A stretch of 64,000 bases of DNA from an uncultured Parabacteroides sp. (GTDB lineage: Bacteria > Bacteroidota > Bacteroidia > Bacteroidales > Tannerellaceae): NCBI RefSeq assembly GCF_902493135.1, contig NZ_CABUOD010000012.1:48213-112212 (forward strand), written 5' to 3'. The notes beneath the pieces are model-generated. The model was not told the origin of the DNA and did not search any database. It worked only from the letters and a program-made list of their open reading frames with translations. Position numbers and translations under genes: made by a program. Below are positions 8,544 through 18,409 of this stretch, in pieces (the first letter of the stretch is position 1; each line of letters starts with the position of its first letter).

Positions 8544-9470
8544 ATGATCAACAGAATTTTAATCCGCATTAAAGTTTTACAGATAGTATATTCTTACTAT
8601 CAAAACGGCAACAACGACCTCAAAGTAGCGGAAAACGAATTGCTTTTCAGTCTTAGAAAGTCTTATGACTTATATCATTATTTTCTTCTCCTAATTGTCG
8701 ACGTCACAAACTTGCAAAGACGCATCCTGGATGCCCGTAAGAACAAGTATATGCCAACAGAAGCCGAATTGAATCCAAACACTCGCCTGATAAACAACCG
8801 TTTTGCTGCACAAATAGCCGAGAACGAAGCGCTTCGGAAGTATGTAACCGAGCAAGGCCTTTCATGGGATAACGATGAAGATTTCATCAAGATGGTACTC
8901 GACCTGATCTTATCGTCCGAACAGTACGCCGAATATCTGAAGAACGAAAACGATTCATACGAAACGGACAAGGAATTCTGGCGCACCGTATTCAAAAAAC
9001 TGATATGCGGCAACGAAGCGATCGACGACTACCTGCAAGACAAAAGCATTTACTGGAACGACGACATCTCCATCATCGAAACATTTACGCTGAAAACGAT
9101 CAAACAATTCGAAGAAGCAGCCGGAAGCAAACAAAAATTGTTGCCGATGTTTAAAGATCTCGAAGACCAGTCTTTCGCCATCAAACTATTCCGCCAATCC
9201 TTGATGAAAGGAAGCGAATTCCGTGAACGTATCAACAAGCACATGAAGAACTGGGAGACCGAACGCATAGCCAATATGGACCTCATTATCATGCAGGTTG
9301 CGCTGGCTGAAATCATGACGTTCCCGACAATTCCCATCAACGTGACGCTGAACGAATATATCGACACGGCTAAGTACTACAGTACTCCGAAAAGCGGAAC
9401 GTTCATCAACGGTATTTTAGATTCAGTAGTCAGCGAGTTAAAAAAAGAAAAGTTATTGCTCAAAGATTAA
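8544..9470 (+). CDS. nusB: Transcription antitermination protein NusB
   Basis: A 308-residue NusB of the long Bacteroidetes form. It starts MINRILIRIKVLQIVYSYYQ, carries an inserted middle region, and ends with the conserved NusB core (about residues 225-300: MDLIIMQVALAEI, then VTLNEYIDTAKYYSTPKSGTFINGILD in part). With NusE/S10 it binds boxA in rRNA leaders and prevents early termination. It is followed by yajC after a 62-base gap that carries its own -7 element. Confidence 0.93.
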   Translation: MINRILIRIKVLQIVYSYYQNGNNDLKVAENELLFSLRKSYDLYHYFLLLIVDVTNLQRRILDARKNKYMPTEAELNPNTRLINNRFAAQIAENEALRKYVTEQGLSWDNDEDFIKMVLDLILSSEQYAEYLKNENDSYETDKEFWRTVFKKLICGNEAIDDYLQDKSIYWNDDISIIETFTLKTIKQFEEAAGSKQKLLPMFKDLEDQSFAIKLFRQSLMKGSEFRERINKHMKNWETERIANMDLIIMQVALAEIMTFPTIPINVTLNEYIDTAKYYSTPKSGTFINGILDSVVSELKKEKLLLKD

Positions 9471-9480
9471 TTATTATCCT

Positions 9481-9488
9481 TACATTTG
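9481..9488 (+). promoter_or_regulatory. -7 element of yajC operon
   Basis: TACATTTG lies 45 bases before the yajC ATG and just after the nusB stop. It may give separate transcription of yajC-ybbR-coaE. Confidence 0.5.
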
Positions 9489-9532
9489 TGTCAGTATCGA
9501 ATTGATATTAACTTATTAATGTTTATAGTTAT

Positions 9533-9844
9533 ATGAGCTTACTTACTATTTTACTTCAGGCCGCAGGCGGAAGCCAGCAATGGTCTGGTATTTTGATGAT
9601 GGTTGTCATTGTTGCGATCTTCTATTTCTTTATGATCCGTCCGCAACAAAAGAAACAAAAAGAAATTCAGAAAGCCCGTGAAGCCTTGAAAGCGGGAGAC
9701 AAAGTGATCACTGCCGGAGGTATCTACGGAAAGATCAAAGAAATCGGTGACACATATATGTTGATTGAAATTTCTGATGGCGTACGCATCCGTGTAGACA
9801 AAACATCCGTGTTTGCATCTGCAGAGGACGCGCAGCAAAAATAA
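9533..9844 (+). CDS. yajC: Preprotein translocase subunit YajC
   Basis: A 103-residue YajC. It has one N-terminal membrane helix (about residues 18-38), the motif FFMIRPQQKKQKE right after it, and a small basic cytoplasmic domain with KAGDKVITAGGIYGKI. YajC associates with SecDF in the Sec translocon. It starts a run with the YbbR and coaE genes; the gap to ybbR is 12 bases. Confidence 0.93.
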   Translation: MSLLTILLQAAGGSQQWSGILMMVVIVAIFYFFMIRPQQKKQKEIQKAREALKAGDKVITAGGIYGKIKEIGDTYMLIEISDGVRIRVDKTSVFASAEDAQQK

Positions 9845-9856
9845 ACAACGGAACAT

Positions 9857-10870
9857 ATGTCACGACTTGGACAAACCAAACAAACATTCAAGTCTGTCCG
9901 GATAGAGATTAAGGCTTTTCTTCGCCGTCAACAGTGGAAAGAAGCCTTGATCTTTTTCTGTTTTATCCTGTTGGCTTTCGGCTTCTGGCTTCTCCAAAGC
10001 CTGCAACAGGAATATGAAATAGATATCAAGATTCCGGTCAAATACAAGAATGTACCGCCGGATATATCTTTCACGGAAACGCCGCCCGAAGCCATTACGG
10101 TCAAAGTGAAAGACAAAGGGAGCGTGTTACTGAACTACTCTTTCGGCCGTTCGTTTGCCCCGATTGAGGCCAACATGAAGACACAGCCGGAAAAAGCCGG
10201 TAAACTGGTCATCAGCCGGAAAGATATCGAAAGCGATATAAAGAAACAGCTGATTGCGACTACTTCCCTGCTCAGCTTCGAACCCCAGCTTATTGATGCG
10301 GCTTACAGCAAACGTATCAAGAAAGAAATTCCGGCCGTGTTCGAGGGAACCGTCCGGACGAATGCCGGTTTCAAAGTCTCAGGCGACATATCCATTACTC
10401 CCCGTAACATCAGCGTTTACGCCAGCGATGTCGTACTGGATACCTTGAAAGAGATAAAAACGGTCTATACCGAGATCAAGAAAGGAAACAAGAGCGTCAC
10501 GCGTACCGTCCAACTGGAAAAGATAGACGGAGCTACTCTCGAACCGACAAGTGTGACCGTTACGATCCCGATAGAAGAATATACGGAAAAGACGCTGGAA
10601 ATACCGGTTATCTGTACCAACCTCCCCCGCCATTACACCTTGCGCACATTCCCGTCTGTCGTAAAGGTGAGTTGCAGCGTCCCCCTTTCACGCTTCAAGG
10701 ACGTCTCGGCGGATGATTTCGAGATACGGATCTCTTTTGCCGACCTGGAGCAAAACGCTTCGGGGACATTGCCTTTGCAACTGGACAAGAAACCAAATTG
10801 GGTGGATGTCGCGACAATTTCACCCGACCGGATCGAATTTATATTGGAACAAACAAAATCAAATGATTAA
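9857..10870 (+). CDS. YbbR-like domain protein
   Basis: A 337-residue protein with one N-terminal membrane helix (about residues 33-52) and extracytoplasmic YbbR-like beta repeats (for example IDIKIPVKYKNVPPDISFTE and later KTLEIPVICTNLPRHYTLRT in part). In Firmicutes the YbbR protein CdaR regulates the diadenylate cyclase CdaA; the role in Bacteroidetes is not established. The stop overlaps coaE by 8 bases, so coupling with dephospho-CoA kinase is likely. Confidence 0.8.
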   Translation: MSRLGQTKQTFKSVRIEIKAFLRRQQWKEALIFFCFILLAFGFWLLQSLQQEYEIDIKIPVKYKNVPPDISFTETPPEAITVKVKDKGSVLLNYSFGRSFAPIEANMKTQPEKAGKLVISRKDIESDIKKQLIATTSLLSFEPQLIDAAYSKRIKKEIPAVFEGTVRTNAGFKVSGDISITPRNISVYASDVVLDTLKEIKTVYTEIKKGNKSVTRTVQLEKIDGATLEPTSVTVTIPIEEYTEKTLEIPVICTNLPRHYTLRTFPSVVKVSCSVPLSRFKDVSADDFEIRISFADLEQNASGTLPLQLDKKPNWVDVATISPDRIEFILEQTKSND

Positions 10871-11441
10871 GATAGGAATCACCGGAGGAATCGGAAGCGG
10901 CAAATCAGTGGTAGCCGCTCTGCTGGAGTTGTCGGGCATTCCCGTGTATATCGCCGATACGGAAAGCAAACTTCTGACAACCACGTCGCCCGTTATCCGG
11001 GAAAAACTGATGGCCTTGTTCGGCGAGGAACTTTATACGGCCGACGGTTTGGATAAAAAACGTCTCGCCTCCCATATTTTCGGTAATCCGAAACGGCTTG
11101 AGCAGGTAAATGCCATCATTCACCCCGAAGTGAACCGCCATTTTCTTGCCTGGTCGGACAGGCAGGATGCTCCGGCATGCGCCATCGAATCAGCCATCCT
11201 TTTCGAATCGGGCTTTAACCGGATTGTCGATACGACGCTGATGGTCTATGCCCCGATGGAAGTACGTATCGCGCGGGCACTCGAACGCGATGCCGTTCCG
11301 CGCGAAGAGATCATGCGTCGCATCGAAAGCCAGTTGCCGGACGAAGTGAAGAAAGAGAAATCGGACTACGTGATCTTCAATGGCGGAGAACAGGCTTTAC
11401 TTCCGCAAATAACCGCTTTCCTTGCCTGGCTAAGGATATGA
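10863..11441 (+). CDS. coaE: Dephospho-CoA kinase
   Basis: A 192-residue P-loop kinase catalysing the last step of coenzyme A synthesis. It starts MIKIGITGGIGSGKS with the Walker A motif in GGIGSGKS; IHPEVNRHF and ESAILFESGF are typical CoaE patterns. The frame stays open upstream to 10713, but that part is inside ybbR and lies before the P-loop start, so ATG 10863 is chosen. It overlaps ybbR by 8 bases. Confidence 0.93.
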   Translation: MIKIGITGGIGSGKSVVAALLELSGIPVYIADTESKLLTTTSPVIREKLMALFGEELYTADGLDKKRLASHIFGNPKRLEQVNAIIHPEVNRHFLAWSDRQDAPACAIESAILFESGFNRIVDTTLMVYAPMEVRIARALERDAVPREEIMRRIESQLPDEVKKEKSDYVIFNGGEQALLPQITAFLAWLRI

Positions 11442-11547
11442 AAACATTGACTTTCAATTTTATAGCAAACATAAGAACGAAGATGTCCGGTTGGAAGGAA
11501 CTTTTACGCTTAGTGAATAATCATTAGAAACAAGAAAATATGTTCAA

Positions 11548-11571
11548 AACTGCCGGAAATTTCCGGCAGTT
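11548..11571. promoter_or_regulatory. Perfect 24-bp palindrome, candidate operator
   Basis: The sequence from 11548 to 11571 (half-site AACTGCCGGAAA) reads identically on both strands and ends four bases before the -7 element at 11576, covering the promoter spacer of the DUF5606 gene. There is no loop and no T tract, so a protein-binding site fits better than a terminator. Confidence 0.5.
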
Positions 11572-11575
11572 ATAC

Positions 11576-11583
11576 TACATTTG
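11576..11583 (+). promoter_or_regulatory. -7 element of the DUF5606 gene
   Basis: TACATTTG, 39 bases before the ATG at 11623, fits the Bacteroidetes -7 consensus. Confidence 0.55.
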
Positions 11584-11622
11584 CAACACAAAAGTTAAAC
11601 ACTATTAGAAAAACAAAGTATT

Positions 11623-12063
11623 ATGTTGAAGACGATTTTGTCTATCTCGGGCAAACCGGGATTGTTTAAATTGGTTTCCCACGGGAAAAACATGCTGATT
11701 GTTGAGTCGTTAGCAGATCAGAAAAGAGTTCCTGCATACGCAAAAGATAAAGTAATCTCTCTGGGTGATATCGCTATCTACACAGATGAAGCAGAAGTTC
11801 CCTTACACGAAGTTCTGACCAGCGTCAAAAATAAAGAAAACGGACAGCAAGCATCTGTTTCCACTTCCGCCAAACCGGACGAACTGCGTGCTTATTTCGC
11901 AGAGATCCTGCCTAATTTCGATCGCGAACGCGTATATCCGAGCGACATCAAGAAATTGATCTCCTGGTATAACATCCTGATCGGCGCCGGCATCACAGAC
12001 TTCACTCCCGAAGAACCGGTAGCGGAAGAGGCTCCGGCAGAAGAAACAAAAGAAGAAGCGTAA
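11623..12063 (+). CDS. DUF5606 domain protein
   Basis: A 146-residue cytoplasmic protein found across Bacteroidetes. It starts MLKTILSISGKPGLFKLVSH and has an N-terminal SH3-like beta region, a helical segment (about 85-130) and an acidic Glu/Ala-rich tail. No signal peptide or enzyme motif is visible. Function unknown. It has its own promoter with a perfect palindrome over the spacer, so it may be tightly regulated. Confidence 0.75.
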   Translation: MLKTILSISGKPGLFKLVSHGKNMLIVESLADQKRVPAYAKDKVISLGDIAIYTDEAEVPLHEVLTSVKNKENGQQASVSTSAKPDELRAYFAEILPNFDRERVYPSDIKKLISWYNILIGAGITDFTPEEPVAEEAPAEETKEEA

Positions 12064-12198
12064 TAGATCCCTACCAGCTGGCGCGTAAGGGTACTTATTG
12101 TAGAAAACGCATTTTTCAGGCTCAAAAGAGATCTGAGACCAAACAGAGGTTAATTCGCTTTTTCGACGTCAAAAAGGGATTTTCACCTATTTTCCGGC

Positions 12199-12268
12199 AC
12201 TTCTTCGCCACGAAGACGGTCGTCATTTCATTTATAAGGGACTTCATCGCCATGAGAACGGTCGTCAT
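12199..12268. repeat. 28-bp direct repeat, two copies
   Basis: Copies at 12199-12226 and 12241-12268 share 24 of 28 bases, including ACGGTCGTCAT at the right end, with a 42-base period. Confidence 0.7.
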
Positions 12269-12270
12269 AT

Positions 12271-12314
12271 ACAAAGACAAGGGACCTCATGATGATGAAG
12301 TCCCTTGTCTTTGT
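12271..12314. repeat. 15-bp perfect inverted repeat
   Basis: ACAAAGACAAGGGAC (12271-12285) pairs with GTCCCTTGTCTTTGT (12300-12314) around a 14-base loop. No T tract follows on either strand, so it is not a standard terminator. Confidence 0.75.
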
Positions 12315-12610
12315 AAAAAACCGCGCACCTCACGGCAGCAAGCCCCTAAAATACCGATGGAATATTTGGAACGCCACCCGATTTGTCTGAAAATATTCGA
12401 TTCTCCGGGAGTTAAGGTTTATCACTTTGCACGCGTTTCCCGCTTCCGGCAACCCAATTGCCTGCTTTTCCAAACGACCTCAGCACCTCATTTCTCCTGT
12501 TGTCAAAAAAGGCTGCTGAAACCTTAAAAAGAGTCAATCCAAAACAGGCCAAGATTTCGGATGAAATAGAAAAACAGCCAGAAAAGGGGTTATTGTACAA
12601 AATATAATCT

Positions 12611-15073
<2,463 letters not shown>

Positions 15074-15141
15074 ATATTCTTTATCATAGTTGCGGAATAT
15101 TCCTTTATCGCCCGCAATTCTATTTTACACAATAAACGTGC

Positions 15142-15149
15142 CAAAGTTA
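15142..15149 (-). promoter_or_regulatory. -7 element of lon
   Basis: On the minus strand this reads TAACTTTG, upstream of lon and 22 bases from the divergent -7 element of trmN6. Confidence 0.5.
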
Positions 15150-15171
15150 CTATTTTTAACTCAATTCCGAT

Positions 15172-15179
15172 TACTTTTG
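15172..15179 (+). promoter_or_regulatory. -7 element of trmN6
   Basis: TACTTTTG. Transcription starting about 7 bases downstream leaves only about 3 bases before a TTG at 15190 but about 15 before the ATG at 15202, which favours the ATG. Confidence 0.55.
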
Positions 15180-15201
15180 CACAAAACAATTGTCAATTAC
15201 T

Positions 15202-15918
15202 ATGTCAAATCCTTTTTTCCAATTCAAACAATTTACCATACGTCATGATAAATGTGCAATGAAAGTAGGAACCGACGGTGTTCTGCTCGGTGCATGGGCC
15301 GGAACGGAATCGTGCAACCGCATACTGGACATCGGGACAGGGACCGGACTGATCGCCCTGATGCTGGCTCAACGCAGCAAGGCGGCTATCGACGCTATCG
15401 ACATAGATGCCGATGCCTGTCTCCAGGCACAGGAAAATGCAGAATCCTCCCCTTTTGCCGGACGGATAAAGATCCGGCATTCCGCCCTGTCCGATTTCGC
15501 ACAAGCCGGCACGAACTTATATGACCTGATTGTATCCAATCCTCCTTATTTCACCGATTCATTGAAATGTCCCGACCGGAAACGGAACACGGCTCGGCAC
15601 ACCGATACGCTGACATTGGAAGATTTGTTGCAGGACAGCCGCAGGCTGCTTGCCCCGCAGGGACGCATCGCCCTCATCCTGCCCTACGACCAGAAAGAAC
15701 GTCTTGCGGATTGCATCCGGACACAAAACCTGTTCCTTTCGAAAGAAACTTCCGTCATACCCGTGCCCGGTGCCGAACCGAAACGGCTGTTGGCCGAGCT
15801 GACGGCAGAACCACCCGCATCTCCCGTTCGTTCCGACCGGTTGGCCATCGAGATTGCAAGACATCAGTACACCGACGAATATGTCAACCTGACCAAAGAT
15901 TTTTATCTAAAGATGTAA
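15202..15918 (+). CDS. trmN6: tRNA1(Val) (adenine37-N6)-methyltransferase-like protein
   Basis: A 238-residue class I SAM methyltransferase of the TrmN6/YfiC type. It has FKQFTIRHDKCAMKVGTDGVLLGAW at the start, SAM motif I in DIGTGTGLIALML, and the catalytic NPPY in VSNPPYF (about residue 112) of N6-adenine methylases. It likely methylates A37 in tRNA. The start is set at ATG 15202 rather than TTG 15190 because of promoter spacing. The 3' end overlaps the convergent lipid kinase gene by 16 bases. Confidence 0.85.
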   Translation: MSNPFFQFKQFTIRHDKCAMKVGTDGVLLGAWAGTESCNRILDIGTGTGLIALMLAQRSKAAIDAIDIDADACLQAQENAESSPFAGRIKIRHSALSDFAQAGTNLYDLIVSNPPYFTDSLKCPDRKRNTARHTDTLTLEDLLQDSRRLLAPQGRIALILPYDQKERLADCIRTQNLFLSKETSVIPVPGAEPKRLLAELTAEPPASPVRSDRLAIEIARHQYTDEYVNLTKDFYLKM

Positions 15919-16874
15919 GGGAGTTTCTTATCGAAGAAACGAGTTACTTCACCAAACAGGTTCTGCACCTCTTCCGTAAAAGAAACTGTTTCCGGCGTCA
16001 ATACGTTCAATGATTTAGGAAGAACGGAGATTTCGATCCGGCTGTCCGCCATGACCGGCTCGCCGTCCAGGTGCATGACTCCCGGTTTCTGGCGGATGAT
16101 CGTCACCTCTTTCCCTTTGAATGTCTTGATCTTGCTGTTACGGTCGATCTGCTTCGTGAATAGCTGGATAGCCAACGGTGCTATGTCCAGCGGACCGAAA
16201 GGGGAAAGGATCGTAATATCCATTTTACCATCCTGGATATTGGCATGGGGAGCGATAAACGCATTGTTACCATACTGCGAAGCATTCCCGCAGGCCACCA
16301 AAAACGCCTTCTCCTTGACCGTCTGGTTGTCGATCAAGAGTTCATAAGGTTCGGGTTGATAGCTCAGATATTCCTCCACCGTGTTTTTTATATAAGTAAG
16401 CGACCCGCGACGTTTCTCACCGGCAAACTTCTGGCTGACCGCCGCATCGAAACCGACTCCGCAGGTACAGAAAAAGATACGTCCGTTCGCCTTGCAACAA
16501 TCGATTGTCGAGACGTGCCCCTTTACGATCAGGTCGATCGCCCGGCGTACATCCATCGGAATATGCAATTCACGCGCCAGGCCGTTGCCGGAACCTTTCG
16601 GGATAATCCCCAGCACGGCATCCGAACGGAGCATGGCACGGGCAATCTCGTTCACAGTCCCGTCTCCCCCGACGGCAATCACACAATTGGCTCCTTTATC
16701 GAGGGCTTGCCGCGTCAGTTCGCTGGCATGTCCGGGATATTCCGTAAAAGAAATTTCAACACAACAATTTTCGCCCGCAAAAGCGGTTTCAATCATTTTC
16801 GGAATCTTTCTTTTCGAACCGACACCCGAAATCGGATTTATAATGGCCTGTATATTGATTGTTTGTCCCTCCAT
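15903..16874 (-). CDS. Diacylglycerol/lipid kinase family protein (YegS/DagK type)
   Basis: About 323 residues with the DAGK catalytic fold. NPISGVGSK near the start and AVGGDGTVNE (about residues 66-75) form the nucleotide-binding GGDGT motif; GSGNGLARE follows. The family phosphorylates diacylglycerol, sphingoid bases or ceramide. It is divergent from serine palmitoyltransferase across a shared promoter region, so a sphingolipid-related substrate is an attractive inference. The start is set at MEGQ (16874); MR at 16880 is possible. Confidence 0.82.
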   Translation of the reverse strand: MEGQTINIQAIINPISGVGSKRKIPKMIETAFAGENCCVEISFTEYPGHASELTRQALDKGANCVIAVGGDGTVNEIARAMLRSDAVLGIIPKGSGNGLARELHIPMDVRRAIDLIVKGHVSTIDCCKANGRIFFCTCGVGFDAAVSQKFAGEKRRGSLTYIKNTVEEYLSYQPEPYELLIDNQTVKEKAFLVACGNASQYGNNAFIAPHANIQDGKMDITILSPFGPLDIAPLAIQLFTKQIDRNSKIKTFKGKEVTIIRQKPGVMHLDGEPVMADSRIEISVLPKSLNVLTPETVSFTEEVQNLFGEVTRFFDKKLPYIFR

Positions 16875-16900
16875 TCTCACTGCTACTTACTTTGAGAGGA

Positions 16901-16908
16901 CAAAAATA
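16901..16908 (-). promoter_or_regulatory. -7 element of the lipid kinase gene
   Basis: On the minus strand this reads TATTTTTG, 26 bases before the proposed start. Confidence 0.5.
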
Positions 16909-16961
16909 ATGCTTTTGTAAAACTTTTAAAGCATTTCGGCTACTATAAGTTATTTTTTTAC

Positions 16962-16969
16962 TACTTTTG
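16962..16969 (+). promoter_or_regulatory. -7 element of the serine palmitoyltransferase gene
   Basis: TACTTTTG fits the consensus. It implies a leader of about 90 bases before the ATG at 17069, longer than most in this window. Confidence 0.5.
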
Positions 16970-17068
16970 CGGCTGGATTTGCCGAAACATAGATATTATG
17001 TAGTAAGCAGACCTGGGTTCTTTTAGAATAACAACGTAGCGAGAAAATCATTCTCTGTTAATTATAAT

Positions 17069-18256
17069 ATGAAACTTTTACAAGAGAAACTATCAAAGTA
17101 CGATGCACCTCAGCGGGCTATGGCCGCAGGAATTTATCCATACTTCAGAATGATTGAAAGTGATCAGGATACGGAAGTAATGATCAGCGGTAAAAAAGTC
17201 CTGATGTTTGGTTCTAACGCCTATTTGGGCCTGACAAACCATCCGAAAGTAAAAGAGGCGGCTATTGATGCCATTAAGAAATATGGTACGGGTTGTGCCG
17301 GTTCGCGTTTCCTGAACGGAACGCTGGATTTGCACATTCAGTTGGAAAAACGTCTGGCCGAATTTGTCGGAAAAGAAGATGCCATCGTTTATTCTACGGG
17401 ATTTCAGGTGAACTTGGGTGTCGTTTCCTGCCTGACAGGACGTGAAGACTATATCATCTGGGACGAGCTGGACCATGCATCCATCATCGAAGGACACCGT
17501 CTTTCCTTCTCTACCAAACTGAAATACAAGCATAACGATATGGAGTCCTTAGAAAAGCAACTCCAGAAATGCGAACCCGACAAGGTGAAGCTGATCGTTA
17601 TCGACGGTGTGTTCAGTATGGAAGGCGACATTGCCAAATTACCGGAAATCGTTGCGTTAGCCAAGAAGTATAATGCAAGCGTAATGGTAGATGAAGCACA
17701 CGGCCTGGGTGTTCTGGGCGATCACGGTCGCGGAACCTGCAACCATTTCGGCGTAACCGACGATGTAGACCTGATCATGGGCACATTCAGTAAGTCGCTT
17801 GCTTCTATCGGCGGTTTTATCGCTTCTGACAAGGAGACGATCAACTACCTCCGCCATAACTCCCGCTCTTACATATTCAGTGCAAGTAATACTCCAGCCG
17901 CTACAGCAGCCGCCGGTGCAGCACTCGATATCATGCTGAGCGAACCGGAACGCATCGAGCACTTGTGGAAACTGACTCACTATGCATTGGACGGATTCCG
18001 TAACATGGGGTGCGAAATCGGCCATACCTCAACCCCGATCATTCCGTTGTTTATCCGCAACAATGATCTGACATTCCTGATTGTAAAAGAATTGTTCGAA
18101 GCCGGTATTTTCGTAAACCCGGTAGTCTCTCCGGCTGTTGCGCCTGAAGATACGCTGATCCGCTTCTCACTGATGGCGACTCACACGATCGAACAGCTTG
18201 ACTACGCATTGGAAGCAATCCACAAAGTATTTAAAAGTCACGGTCTGGTTAAGTAA
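17069..18256 (+). CDS. spt: Serine palmitoyltransferase (alpha-oxoamine synthase family)
   Basis: A 395-residue PLP enzyme condensing serine with palmitoyl-CoA to 3-ketosphinganine, the first step of Bacteroidetes sphingolipid synthesis. Visible features are GSNAYLGLTNHPKV, the HDAS-like DELDHASIIEG, VDEAHGLGVLGDHGRG, and the PLP lysine in GTFSKSLAS (Lys242). The overall sequence closely fits the bacterial SPT of Bacteroides and Porphyromonas; KBL and BioF are the family alternatives. It is monocistronic with a terminator at 18280-18317. Confidence 0.88.
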   Translation: MKLLQEKLSKYDAPQRAMAAGIYPYFRMIESDQDTEVMISGKKVLMFGSNAYLGLTNHPKVKEAAIDAIKKYGTGCAGSRFLNGTLDLHIQLEKRLAEFVGKEDAIVYSTGFQVNLGVVSCLTGREDYIIWDELDHASIIEGHRLSFSTKLKYKHNDMESLEKQLQKCEPDKVKLIVIDGVFSMEGDIAKLPEIVALAKKYNASVMVDEAHGLGVLGDHGRGTCNHFGVTDDVDLIMGTFSKSLASIGGFIASDKETINYLRHNSRSYIFSASNTPAATAAAGAALDIMLSEPERIEHLWKLTHYALDGFRNMGCEIGHTSTPIIPLFIRNNDLTFLIVKELFEAGIFVNPVVSPAVAPEDTLIRFSLMATHTIEQLDYALEAIHKVFKSHGLVK

Positions 18257-18279
18257 ATCAGCACGGACAACGATATCGA

Positions 18280-18317
18280 AAAGGGCAAAGCGGAGCATTC
18301 TGTTTTGCCCTTTCTCT
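18280..18317 (+). terminator. Terminator after spt
   Basis: AAAGGGCAAA (18280-18289) pairs with TTTGCCCTTT (18304-18313), followed by a T-rich stretch. Confidence 0.8.
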
Positions 18318-18359
18318 TTATAATTCATTCTTCATTTGCTACGAACCAAATATTTTGAC

Positions 18360-18367
18360 TATTTTTG
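18360..18367 (+). promoter_or_regulatory. -7 element of PSP1-gldH
   Basis: TATTTTTG. It overlaps an upstream ATG-in-frame extension (18365), which argues that translation starts at ATG 18410 instead. Confidence 0.55.
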
Positions 18368-18409
18368 CGTAATTGTACGCACTATAAATACATTATATAT
18401 ACCAGACAA

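Larger units (their letters stand above)
12064..12610. other. Intergenic region with repeats and alternative hairpins
   Basis: This 547-base gap between convergent DUF5606 and lon genes has no convincing gene; the 91-codon plus-strand frame at 12252 has no family resemblance. It holds two 28-base direct repeats (12199-12226 and 12241-12268, 24 of 28 identical) and two mutually exclusive stems: 12236-12248 with 12294-12306, and 12271-12285 with 12300-12314. The remainder shows nothing recognisable. Confidence 0.6.

Noticed and set aside
10713..10862. N-terminal extension of coaE
   Set aside because: It lies inside ybbR and precedes the family start with the P-loop.
12252..12527. 91-codon plus-strand frame between DUF5606 and lon
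   Set aside because: It crosses the hairpins and repeats, has no -7 element at its start, and shows no protein family pattern.
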